Shown here: one piece after another, positions 54,440-64,000 of the stretch | Layout: every line of letters starts with the position of its first letter | How positions within the stretch are numbered: position 1 is the first letter of the stretch | Assembly (NCBI GenBank): GCA_037893225.1 | Contig: JAZGUH010000002.1 | Coordinates: 2,108,001 to 2,172,000 of the forward strand | Origin: Hippasteria phrygiana | Lineage: Eukaryota; Echinodermata; Asteroidea; Valvatida; Goniasteridae | Length of the DNA: 64,000 bases | Direction: 5' to 3' | Notes under the pieces: model-generated | What the model was told of the DNA's origin: nothing | The model's input: the letters and a program-made list of their open reading frames with translations, nothing else | The model's database searches: none | Program-made: the position numbers and the translations under genes

Positions 54440-55340
54440 GAATTTCTGCCGTGTTGTTGATACAGCTGAAATTTGATGGTTCAGGCAACTGCCAGGGTTT
54501 TCTGATCTTCAAACAGAAGAATGCATGGCTTCAGATGTCATCTAAACCTCTGTTGTGCCTAATTCAGAAGTTCAAGATGTAAAGGATATCGTACTGTGTT
54601 TATTACCTCTTGCAGCCCGGCATGAATTTTAGTACCAGTTGGGATCATGTCAATTTCTGCCTGTTTTTCAAACAACAGTTTCTTTCAGGTTCCTACAGAG
54701 AAGCCATATACGTTGTACATGTATGTCCCCACTTTGATGTAATTTCTACCTACTGGGGAAGACATTGTTTTAGAGTATCATAAAATGTCTCCTTTCCAGA
54801 TCGGCCATCTTGAATAGGACACAAATTCTAAGTTAGAAGCATTTGTCTTCCACATCAACTGAATTAGTAGAAATTTGACATTTCAAGCAGACCTAAATAT
54901 TGTCACCTAAACATCTCAGAAAATGATAAAACATCTGCATTGTGTTTTCCTGAAAAATCTTGGTCATTTATTTGTGCATCAGAAATTTCCATCATGTCTG
55001 GTTAACTGGTTTGGAAATCAAATGCATTGTACTACTATGGCAAAAGTGTCTTTGCACAATTCAAATTATGAAAATAAAAGCATTAGGGCACATCTTTTCT
55101 ATCCACAAGTCCATTTCCTATTTCAATACTGCAGTGTTTCAATAATCGGTCAAAGAAATTTTACATTTCTGGGGACAATTCATTTATTTTAAAAATCTTG
55201 GAAACATGTTTATATCCAAATACTAAATTCTTGATCAGTCAGGCTGTTCAGATGAAAATGTAGCCCAAAGAACTTTTGAAATGTCCCACGACATGGAACA
55301 GTGTTACATGTATTTCAAATGATGTAATCAACCAATAGCG
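54440..55340. other. Intergenic, unassigned
   Basis: Nothing is recognised. Confidence 0.4.
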
Positions 55341-55342
55341 CA

Positions 55343-55532
55343 TTAACCCTAACCTACATGAACCTGTATGAATCCATCAAAATCCATACCCCTGTTTTGG
55401 AGGATTTCGGTGTACTGCAGGATACCTCCATATTGAACAGTCACCAAAACCAACTTTTTGTGCATGACAAAATAGGTGGACTTTGGCGGATTCAGGATAC
55501 TTTCTAGTAAAGTTACCCAAGGGGTTAGGGTA
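55343..55532. mobile_element. TTAA-type MITE
   Basis: The left end is TTAACCCTAACCTACATG; the right end is CCCAAGGGGTTAGGGTAA with a decayed TTAA. Inside, ATCCATCAAAATCCA and related units recur. Confidence 0.6.
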
Positions 55533-55558
55533 AATACTAAATACCACAAGGCATTTTG

Positions 55559-55650
55559 TTAACCCTAACCCACCTCAATCCTCCAAAATCCTCCTTGCAG
55601 TTTTGGAGGATTTTTTGGGGCAGGGTAATTGGAGGATTCCTAGCAAATAC
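55559..55650. mobile_element. TTAA-type MITE fragment with AATCCTCC units
   Basis: It starts TTAACCCTAACCCACCTCAA then TCCTCCAAAATCCTCC, and includes the GGAGGATTTT counterpart. The same sequence is at the right end of the element at 1986-3323. No right TTAA end was found. Confidence 0.6.
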
Positions 55651-56314
55651 AGACTATTAAAACTAAATACTGGCACACCACTACATCCATAGTCAACTTG
55701 GAAAGGTACACATTCTATGCGTTTCACTAATGCCAGATGTATATACTTCATATTAAACTAGACCGCAAACAATCTTAATACAGTGTACAAGATTAGGCAT
55801 ACATGTAGTTGACATAGTAAACTTACGGTACATGTATTATCAACTTGTCCAAAACAGACACATTTTTTAGGGAGACAGATTTTAAAACCAAGAAGGTTGT
55901 TCAGGTACATGTACATAAAGCACCCAAAAGTTTAAAGTAAATTCTCATTCCCATACACTGAACGATGGGATTCCCTATAATGAACGCCGAGACCTTTCCT
56001 TACCCCAGCTCAACCTTCCCAATATGTTAGCAGTGTTGTCATCGAGACCTGGTATGCAAAAAGAATTACAATGACTTGTGTATGAAACAAACTGACAAAA
56101 TACACACTGCAGACTTTTTCTTGATGCCAGCTTTGAATTTGGTATAGGCCTACTCTCTGTGGTCTTTGAGAACAAATCTGATAATTGCATATTTACTTGA
56201 CATGTCAAATTGTCGTTAAATGAAACTCAAAAACAATGCAAACAAATAAATTGCAATATTGGTAAAATAAGACCAAGACTGAGACCTCACAACCAGGGGC
56301 CAATTTCAAAGAGC
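55651..56314. other. Intergenic, unassigned
   Basis: Nothing is recognised. Confidence 0.4.
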
Positions 56315-56316
56315 GT

Positions 56317-56434
56317 TATAATGGGGCGCCATGCTTGTGCAGCCAAGCGTAACATACACAATAATCCAACAATGGATTGAAAATGCAGAGAATGCATGAA
56401 AAGATGTCATCCGGACGGACGCAACCGGGGTTAA
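56317..56434. mobile_element. TTAACCCCTTG-family MITE, left end missing
   Basis: GTTATAATGGGGCGCCATGC and AATCCAACAATGGATTGAAA match 27665-27860. The right end is ACCGGGGTTAA. Confidence 0.7.
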
Positions 56435-56655
56435 GCACAAAACTTGCTTAAGCACAAAACACCTTGCTTCGTAAAATTAAGTTAGTACCAGCCAAAACTG
56501 CCATGCTAAGCAAACAACATCAATATACATGTACATCACATGGAGTTTTGGCTGGTAACCTGCTTTTATTAAAAATGTACATGTTGGTTCATTTGCTTTG
56601 CAGCATGCTTTCAGGGAAATTAATGTTTAGAGCCAAACTACCAAAGTTGTTTGGG

Positions 56656-56892
56656 CTATCTTTTTGCCTTGTCATGACCAAGTTCACTCTCATGTTGTTC
56701 CACTTCCCTTTCCACATCAGCCTGGACTTTTTCAGGCAGCTTCCAATGTTGTAGGAGATCCATACGTTTATAGTCGGGTAGCCACCACTGCTTGGCATGT
56801 TCCAGTTTTTCTTCGCTGAGTAGCGACAAGTCAACTCCCTGCAGTTCCATCCTCTCCCAGCGTTTGTACCATGGTTTGGGCTTCATCTTTAC
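56656..56892 (-). CDS. Last exon of an unrecognised small Trp-rich protein
   Basis: A strong acceptor (CTTTATTTACAG) is followed by VKMKPKPWYKRWERMELQGV, then DLSLLSEEKLEHAKQWWLPD, YKRMDLLQHWKLPEKVQADV and a charged tail to a TAG. The exon gives 78 codons, or a 76-residue protein if the internal ATG at 56886 is the start and the upstream exon is 5' UTR. The regular Trp, acidic and basic pattern, coding bias and clean acceptor support a real gene. It suggests a small, helical, possibly mitochondrial protein, but I do not recognise the family. No upstream exon was identified. Confidence 0.6.
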   Translation of the reverse strand, partial: VKMKPKPWYKRWERMELQGVDLSLLSEEKLEHAKQWWLPDYKRMDLLQHWKLPEKVQADVEREVEQHESELGHDKAKR

Positions 56893-57109
56893 CTGTAAAT
56901 AAAGGTCAGATGGAAATAACATGTGTCTGAGCTTGACTGGTAAGATGTGAAGAATCAGCTCGGTTTAGATCTCATATGCTCCTGATTTTGTAGGGCATTA
57001 GGATTTATGGTACATGTAGTCAGTCATTTAAATTTCCACTTTGATGACTTCAAGCTGCTGTGTTCATGCTCTGACTGAAAATTTCAAGGAGAATAAAACT
57101 TATTCAATC

Positions 57110-57500
57110 TGTCCATAGCGCCGTTGCGCCATCGTAAGCGGAACCACTGGAGGGTGCTGCAATCGATCGACTACGCGACGTAATGATTGCATCCATGCAT
57201 CTAGCTAACTTGTCCAATATGGCGGCGCTCAACAAATCATTTTATTCGAGTGCAGACTCTTTTGTGTTTTGAGTATCATGTTTTGTAGGAGATGCCGAAT
57301 AAAATACAAGTGGAAACATCGGGTACTCTGCATGGCATTGTGGGATGCAACACGACGGAAATGTGTTTCCACTCACCGAAATGATCGGCAAAGTTGAACC
57401 AAGTTCAACTTTGCCGAACGTCTGCGAGATAGTTTGTGTCTGTCTGGGTTGCCCGCGACCTGTATGTCTGCGCTGTAGTTTGGGTGCTGTTTGTGTTGCT
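57110..57500. promoter_or_regulatory. CpG-containing region with YY1-like site and a hairpin; possible promoter
   Basis: CCAATATGGCGGCGCTC near 57216 resembles a YY1 site with an embedded ATG, common at starts of housekeeping genes. GCATTGTGGGATGC lies near 57333, and a perfect 14-bp hairpin is at 57386-57416. It could serve the minus-strand gene at 56.7 kb or a plus-strand gene. Evidence is by motif only. Confidence 0.3.
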
Positions 57501-57984
57501 CTCTGCGTTTCATACTTATCGTCCGTCAGTTTTCTGTGGAATACCTCATTGAAAAGCATATAGCTTATCTAATGCTAACAAATCAGCAATTCGATTTGAA
57601 AATTAAATTTTCAGTGTGATTCACTCCACAAACATGGACATAGCAGCTTTAATGAGGCAGTGCTCATGTGGCGCTTTATACCTATGTCTCAAAGCACAAT
57701 TAATACCACTATTAATCAGGCCATGGGATCAGTTTTATGCAGCAGTTCGAGATTAGCGCAATCTTTTCTCTACCCTCAGTGGTGCCCATTATTTTATCCT
57801 CCTTGTGGAGAAAGGCCTGTTGCAGTAGAGTGTCTGATCCCTGGTGGGGTTCAAATCCATGTACATGCACCACGGTGCTCTACTTCCAACAGCAGTCATG
57901 TCAGCAGAGCCACCCCTCCAAAACATGTACAAACACTAACAGTACCATTGCATATGGTAATGGAAGCAAGCTAGGATTCCTCAT
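57500..57984. other. Intergenic; possible tRNA-like remnant
   Basis: GGGGTTCAAATCC near 57845 resembles a B box, but no convincing A box or repeat partner is seen. Confidence 0.3.
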
Positions 57985-58281
57985 TTAACCCTAACCTTCC
58001 CAAATCCTCCAAAATCCTCTTTGCCAAAAGGAGGAATTTGGAGGATTGAGGGTCTTTGGAAGTTGAAGCATCAGAGGATTTTGCCTCTGGAGGAAAATGG
58101 AGGATCCAGGTCATCAGGCCCAATATGGTGCTGGTTGATTTCGGAGGATTGAGGTTACTAGGGTGTTTACAAAAACCCCTAGAGGATTTTGGAGGATTCA
58201 GATTACTTTGAAATCAGAGGATGCTGGAGGATTCAGGTTACTTGGAGGAAAAATGGTACATGTAGAGGGAGTTAGGGTTAA
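57985..58281. mobile_element. TTAA-flanked MITE with GGAGGATT units, 297 bp
   Basis: The ends are TTAACCCTAACCTTCC and GGGAGTTAGGGTTAA, both with intact TTAA. The body has about ten GGAGGATT or AATCCTCC units in both orientations, shared with 1986-3323 and 55559-55650. Confidence 0.85.
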
Positions 58282-58424
58282 GCATATACCCAACTGTACC
58301 TCACAAGTCTGACAAAACCTCTGGAGAGGTCATGATGAATGTTGATATTCAACCTGGACAATATTTTTTATTCAGGAGTGAAGAGGTGAGTTATGCATGG
58401 GCACTGAGTAGAGTACATATCTTG

Positions 58425-58560
58425 TCCAATGGTTACGGTGTCTGACTCGTGCAGTGGTATGTGGGTCCGAAGCCTGCTGGGAGGATTATGATACTTGGGC
58501 AAGGCACTTTACTACAATGCTTCTGTCTACACAGGTACATGTACCTGGCAGGGTAGAGAA
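58425..58560 (+). mobile_element. tRNA-derived SINE fragment
   Basis: TGGTTACGGTGTCTGACTCG gives an A-box region and GGTCCGAAGCC a weakened B box. ACTTGGGCAAGGCACTTTAC and a CAGGTACATGTACCTGGCAG hairpin follow, a body I know from marine deuterostome SINEs. The 3' end is not seen. Confidence 0.55.
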
Positions 58561-59832
58561 ATAGACTGTGCTGATCTCAAAACTGCTGCATAATGGCTCT
58601 CATGGCCTGATAAGGGGTAATAATAGTTCAGCAATTTGAGACATTTGTATGAAGCACTAAAATTAATAAGCACTACCATTATTATTGAGCGCTGTATTGT
58701 GATATGCACACTGGCACTCGTGAAAATATATTCTTCAGCATGGGTACTAAAAGCATTATTACTTGATGATTTTGTGAAATCTGGTGCTGCAACTGCAAGC
58801 CAATACTCATGTTTGGGTTCCATTCTGCAAATTAGGAAATTTGTGTGTGGTTTACTTTGGGTTTAGCAGAAAACCCAAACATCAAAGGGATTTGCAATGA
58901 GATATATCCCATCAAAGGGATGTACCAAAAATTTGCCATGATGAGAAATAGCTGTCATATTGAGTGGACAGTACAGTACACTGCAATTGAAATTTAACCT
59001 GAGAATGGGAATTTCTTTTCACACTTTCTTCCTAGGGAATTAATTTTCATTTCACAAAGTGGGAAAACATTTTCACACCTTTTCTGAAATGTGACTACTT
59101 GTGCATTCACTTTGCATTTACATGGCAGGGACTTTGTTCCACAGACATCAGTATTTTTTTGTTTTGGAAAACTGTTTAAAATTTACAAAGATATCCAAAT
59201 TGCCCCCTCAAATCATATAATTTAGGTATGCATCTATAACTATACAAGATATGGGATTTGAGGCTTCACATGGTGAATAGTACAAAAAGAGAAGTTTGCC
59301 AATACATGACATGAAACGACAACCCCCAAAAGAGAAACATGATTCCAAGAGGAAGCAGAGATATTTCGTTCAGTATGCCAGGAATGTGATTTTTCAATTT
59401 TTTCCCCGGAATTACATTTTTTTTGGCCGTCAAAAGTCAACCAATGTAAATCCGTTGAGAAAAATCTGTCAGAATATGCTCATTAATTATTCATATCGGG
59501 TTTTATGTGCTGAAATGTATTTACGTACATGTACAAACCATTGAGCGAACTTCGTCTTGAGAAAAGACTCAAACCTGGGGTTACAGTGCACGTGTGCATT
59601 GCATTGCATTGTACAAGTACAATACAATGTCTGTCTTGTGTACATGTACCACACAAAACATACAATATGATGGTTTTTTTGACAGCTCACATGTGATCGT
59701 CCGGTATTAATTATTAGCCGTTACTAATCAACAATGCTGAAATAGAAACAAATGCTCGTCTTTCGGGAGTGCCGTAAAGAAGCCAACTGAAGGTAAATGT
59801 AGTACTCCAACTATTAACTACTGAACAAGTGA
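58561..59832. other. Intergenic, unassigned
   Basis: Nothing is recognised beyond ACATGTAC palindromes near 59525 and 59641. Confidence 0.4.
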
Positions 59833-60098
59833 AGCCTTGTCAACCCGGCCCCGATCCTGCTGGCCGGCCCCGTTCGGTGGTCCCGATATTACATTTCAGC
59901 GGACTCGAGTTCAATTCCGTGTTGGCGTGCCCAAGCTCACGGTGGACCCAAGCTCAATCCCGGTGGCCCCGATCTTACAATGCCGTGGTGACTTCCATCA
60001 TGTATTTTTTTGTATTCTTCCGTAAAGGAAAAAATGACGTCATCACGATAATATCGCGATATTTCAGTTTCAAAATAAATGGATATCAAACAGCCTTA
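59833..60098. mobile_element. Short hAT-like relative of 2125-3219, inverted
   Basis: The right end, read in complement, is AAGGCTGTTTGATATCCATT then TATTTTGAAA, matching the left 200 bases of 2125-3219, including GTGATGACGTCA and GAAGTCACCACGGCAT. The left end AAGCCTTGTCAAC is a plausible decayed terminus. Confidence 0.75.
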
Positions 60099-60971
60099 AT
60101 TTGGTTTGCTTCTCAGTGATTCGGAAGTCGATGGCCAAGCCAAAGCCGAGCAAAGGTTTAAAAAAAACACCATAATATGCACAACTTGACCACAGCAAAG
60201 CAAACCGATCTTACAATATTGGTACACTTTGCTGGATTCGAGCGCCGTTTTCATAGGTAATTTTTCGCATTTGATGTGTGTTATGAATTAACGTGCATAC
60301 ACTTCTACTCTACTCGACGTTGCAACATGCTCGATCGCTTGTTCCAACATGGCTTGTAGCCAGGCGGTATTGCAGCGGGGAGATTTGTCAGCCGTAACAG
60401 ACCTTGACAAAGGTTTGAACAAATATGAGCGAAATACCAAGACCAATCATGCTTTCCATAGATGAGATGTGCTTTAGATTCAGAAAAAGAAAAAATGTTT
60501 CAGTAGCATAATCTGCTGTTCATGCAAGTATGACACTAGATTATTTATTACAAATGGGTAGCAAATCAATAATTGTGTTGAAATGAGACATAATATTCTG
60601 AAAAATTACAAGTAATTTAACAAATCTGGCAAATATTGTTGCTCAAAAGATGTCCCAGAAAGGCTTAGATTGTATCACAGAGCATCTACATTTTACAATT
60701 TTCCCGGAACCCACGCCGTTAATGGCTTCACGCTCGCCGATGTCTGTGCTTGCCTCGGACCTTTTCAGGTTTTTTTACTGAAGTCCAATCACATCCCTGG
60801 TGATCAGAACAGTCCATTCAGGGCTTGAATTTCATATAAATACCCACTAGACCACCGAGCCACTAAAAGTCATCCATTACAGACCCGTTCCCTGACCTGC
60901 GACTGAGGCGGGACTGAAGTGGAACTTTTTGAATGTGAGCAATATTGTGAACACATAGCTTACATACCGGT
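60099..60971. other. Intergenic, unassigned
   Basis: Nothing is recognised. Confidence 0.4.
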
Positions 60972-62225
60972 TAGGCTTGGACGGTATTTCGGTATTACCG
61001 TATACTGAATGATGATCCATAAATTGGGTCATTCCACCAGGTTGGGACACAGTGTGTGACATTTATCCATATCTTTAAAAGTACTATTACATTTGATTCA
61101 GTTATTTCATGTAACATCAGTCTTTGGGTGGGAAATATTTTAGAAAGTTTTAAATCATGTAAATTATATTTTACCAAAATTATGATAACAAAAATGTGTC
61201 AGTTTGACATAACCAGTTTGACGTAACAGGACACGTCCATATTTCCATTTGTGTGTTTTTTCAACACTTTAAATATAAATATGGGAAATTCACCATGTGT
61301 ACTAATTAAAAGATATACTATGCAACACAAGAACACCTTTTCATGGTAGTCAGTGTCTAAATATAGCAGAGACAGCAAGAACAGACGTGAGAGTGGACGT
61401 AACATGGACACTGTGTCCACTGTTACGTCCACACATGCATGTTTTTATTGTTCTTGCTGTTTCTGAGCTATTTGGACACTGGCAACCATAACAAAAAGTG
61501 TTTTCTGGTAGCATTGAGTGTCTTTTAGTTAGTATATAGTAAGTTGCATAATTATTTATTTAAGGCAGTCTGGACGTAACATTTAGTACTAACACGGTGT
61601 GACATAAAAATGCACATTTCCATTTTGTAACATTTTCAACATTTATATAAATAATTATGCAAACTCACTCTGTATACTAATTACAAAACACAAACTGCAA
61701 CACAAAAAACATTTGTTATGATATTCAATATCCAAATGCAGCACAACAGCAGAAATATATGTATGGTCATGGTCTAACATGGTGTCCATGTTATGTCTGC
61801 ACCGATTTGTCAAATTCTTGCTATTTCTGCTATATTTGGACACGGACTGCCGTAAAAAGGTGTTTCATTGTTGCATAGTGTGTCTTTTAATTATTGTACA
61901 TAATGAATTTCCCAAATTTATTTATTAAAGTGTTGAAAAAACACAAAAATTTAAATGTTGGACACGGTGTCCATGTTACGTCCATTTTACATTCAAAATA
62001 ACACACTTTTTATCATATTTTTGTTCAAATATAACTTACATGATTGAAACTTTCTCAAATAATCTCACACCCAAAGACAGATGTCACATGAAATAACTGA
62101 ATTAAATGTAATGATGGTTTTAATGATATGGTCATATAACACACTGTGTCCCAACCTGGTGGAATGACCCAAATACCAAAATACCGGTGAACTCGGTATG
62201 GAATTTCAACACCATGGTATTCTCC
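60972..62225. mobile_element. Possible hAT-like fragment split by a palindromic element
   Basis: TAGGCTTGGACGGTATTTCG then GTATTACCG on the left and AATACCGGTGAACTCGGTAT on the right resemble subterminal parts of a hAT element. The expected right terminus is not seen. Confidence 0.4.
61024..62172. mobile_element. Palindromic foldback element, 1.15 kb
   Basis: The ends are TTGGGTCATTCCACCAGGTT then GGGACACAGTGTGT and its complement. The arms remain alignable for at least 400 bp each, through TTCAGTTATTTCATGT and GTGTTTTTTCAACACTTTAA, so almost the whole element is an inverted repeat. Repeated GGACGTAACATGGACAC-type motifs occur towards the centre. There is no coding frame and no certain target duplication. 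Confidence 0.85.
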
Positions 62226-63290
62226 CTAATGTGTTCAGAATGTTTGCAAAAACCCTTTCAAAGAGAACGAAAAACAACCGCACCCACAGTTGATTCCATT
62301 CTCCAGTCATCTGGTATCATGTCTGTGTGGAAAGATAAGACCTTATTGTGGAGTTAGACTTAGTAAAGTCTTGATAATCCAGCGGCTGCCATTCTACCAG
62401 AAAGGCCTTTGAAGTTTTGCTAACACCAGTTTGTGTTCCTTCCTCCATGCTAACACCAGCGAGTTTGCGGTTAACTTTTTGGGTGTATAGATTTTTCCAT
62501 ACAAAGACGGAAAGTTCAACAATGTTTTACACGGGGCGTGTTTTGGATGAATAACCAAAATGGTTCATTGTTTTGGGGATTTGAATCATCACGCCTAATT
62601 CTTGCTCGATCATAATTGCAACAAAAAAAACGACGAAAAGCTACCGCCAAAATGCACCCCAAGCTTCCTTAAGCGGCACGGTCCAATGACCGATGTCATG
62701 TACATGATGTACAAAGGGACTGTGTGCCTCTTCCATTCAAAAATAGGGGTGCTCAAAATAGTGTAAAAATAAATATCCGTTAATTTTAATGTTTATTTTA
62801 ATTAGACCAACATTATTTAAGCTTTTATAAAATGTATACATGTACATTGGTCAGTTATGTTAAAAAAATCAACGAAAACAATCTGTAATTGCCGTTTTCT
62901 CATGCAATAAAGCATAATACTGCGACCACGTATGTTAATACAATGTTAGTGGTTTTAAAACTTCAATATGACCCCTATAATTTGTCATGTTTGTGTAAAA
63001 AAATGGTTTATGTTTCAAAAACGCTCTTCTTTTTTTCTCTCTAAATTTAATGCTTAAGGTCTTTTTATTAAACTGTAACCATTTGAAGGAAATCCCTTGG
63101 TTCAACATGACCGTTTTTGGGACGATTTTTTGAAAAAGAATGCCATGTCCCAACGAAATTTCTGTCAACGACGCTGTGAAGTTGCACAGTTTGATACCAC
63201 TTTCAAAGAATCGGCGATATTGTTGTTTAAACCTTGGAACTAGACCAGGGCAGCTTTGACACAGTTTGACAGCAGCCAGGCCCGTCTTAC
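62226..63290. other. Intergenic, unassigned
   Basis: Nothing is recognised. Confidence 0.4.
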
Positions 63291-63589
63291 ATTAATTGAG
63301 GAGCGTGTTTACTTTGGCAAATCCTATTGGTCAAAGGCACACTGAGTGCGTGCGTATGACGAGCGCGCGTGTATGGTACCGCTCGATTGGGTAACCAAAG
63401 ATGGCTTCTAATTTTGTTCATCGGATTAGTCTATAGCAGTACTGAGCTTTGTGTGCAAGCTCTGTGTGTACGTACGGATAGCGTTGTGTACAATACGTTG
63501 GGTTTGCGTGCCGGCGATGTGTGCGTGCCGGCAATGTGTGTGCGCCGCAGTCCACGAAGAGAATGTGATACGACCCAACGTTGATGGCA
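63291..63589 (+). promoter_or_regulatory. Possible promoter region
   Basis: CCTATTGGTC (inverted CCAAT box) is followed by CpG-containing GTGCGTGCG repeats and, at 63402, by CAAAGATGGCTTC, a YY1-like ATG that opens an 11-codon frame. This looks like a first-exon region but no gene can be traced before the window ends. Confidence 0.2.
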
Positions 63590-63613
63590 CCCCCCCCCCC
63601 CCCCCCCCCCCCC
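63590..63613. repeat. Poly(C) tract of about 24
   Basis: An uninterrupted C run. The length is unreliable in most assemblies. Confidence 0.9.
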
Positions 63614-64000
63614 GGGACTGTGCTTAATCATGCAATGCCCTCGTGGAAATTAAACAAAAACATTCCCAAAAAACGCCAGACGAAAGCCATAATTTCTCAT
63701 CGTGGGATTGCCCGTGTTATGCGCATATACATGTACATGTACCCATCCATGATGTACCGTACTCTCTTTTTTCCAACGAGAAGTTTTACGATCTACCCGA
63801 CTGAAACTATAATTCTACAAATGTACGTGTACATGTAGATAAAATAAATTTGCACTCGGGTCCCCAAAGGATTTCTCTTTACAGTCTATCAATCAATGAT
63901 TGGCGGTTATTTCACCCGTCAGTTTTATGGTTGGTAGTTTCGCTCCGGAGACCGCGGAGAAGAAACCTAAGTTAAATTCATGGATTTTTGCATGACGAGG
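63614..64000. other. Unassigned right edge
   Basis: It contains ATACATGTACATGTACC at 63727 and a further TACATGTA at 63830; nothing else is recognised. Confidence 0.4.

Noticed and set aside
57242..57559. 105-codon minus frame with CCIPQC resembling a THAP-domain start
   Set aside because: The later Cys-His pair and conserved THAP residues are missing, and a palindrome and promoter-like motifs overlap it.
1..64000. CRISPR array, operon or bacterial defence system
   Set aside because: No regularly spaced repeats with unique spacers and no bacterial gene features; splice junctions show the DNA is eukaryotic.

Overview
This is a eukaryotic, animal-type window. It has short coding exons with canonical GT/AG borders, kilobase introns, and a dense load of animal transposons: a non-LTR retrotransposon, a Ty3/gypsy element, hAT, Tc1, pogo-like and TTAA-targeting MITEs, and tRNA-derived SINEs. 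The palindrome TACATGTA recurs throughout. The closest recognisable protein resemblance is to vertebrate STK40 and type 1 cystatins. I infer a marine invertebrate, probably a deuterostome such as an echinoderm, but species and phylum are not proven by the sequence. No prokaryotic feature, CRISPR array or operon is present.

Host genes. (1) Minus strand, about 3.5-31.1 kb: six exons of an STK40-like pseudokinase, with consistent reading phase at every junction. The start codon is inside the window; the C-terminal exon(s) are not seen and probably lie beyond the left edge. (2) Plus strand, 43.97-52.47 kb: a complete three-exon, 100-residue type 1 cystatin (stefin), an intracellular cysteine-protease inhibitor. 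Its first intron carries an antisense, degenerate Ty3/gypsy element of about 6.9 kb. (3) Minus strand, 56.66-56.89 kb: the last exon of an unrecognised small Trp- and charge-rich protein. (4) A 71-codon reading frame at 38.4 kb with a signal-peptide-like start is only a weak candidate. The genes show no functional relation to one another.

Mobile DNA. 0.6-3.3 kb: a motif cluster split by a Harbinger-like MITE, then a hAT-like element nested in a TTAA-flanked MITE. 3.9-6.5 kb: a LINE pol region with one frameshift. 6.6-18.3 kb: TTAA MITEs, a second Harbinger-like MITE, tRNA SINEs, hAT-like elements and a duplicated repeat with a variable 21-bp tandem. 19.3-21.8 kb: a hAT element with an internal TTAA MITE, and a Tc1-like element with a truncated transposase. 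23-28 kb: a run of TTAA MITEs and a LINE relic. 28.5-30.2 kb: a large inverted-repeat element. 31.7-32.6 kb: a SINE split by another element. 36.7-41.7 kb: three copies of one inverted-repeat element plus C-rich repeats. 41.9-42.7 kb: an 0.8-kb array of a 17-bp CpG-rich satellite. 53.6-54.4 kb: a second copy of the 19.3-kb hAT element. 55.3-62.2 kb: further TTAA MITEs, a SINE, a hAT fragment and a 1.15-kb palindromic element.

The two hAT copies (19.3 and 53.6 kb) act as natural empty sites for each other. This directly supports TTAA and TA as the targets of the elements nested in them. I found no convincing new defence or enzymatic system. The most informative observations are the satellite whose variants differ only at CpG sites, the nested and empty-site evidence, the long foldback elements, the extended STK40 N-terminus, and a zinc-finger reading frame behind the gypsy integrase.
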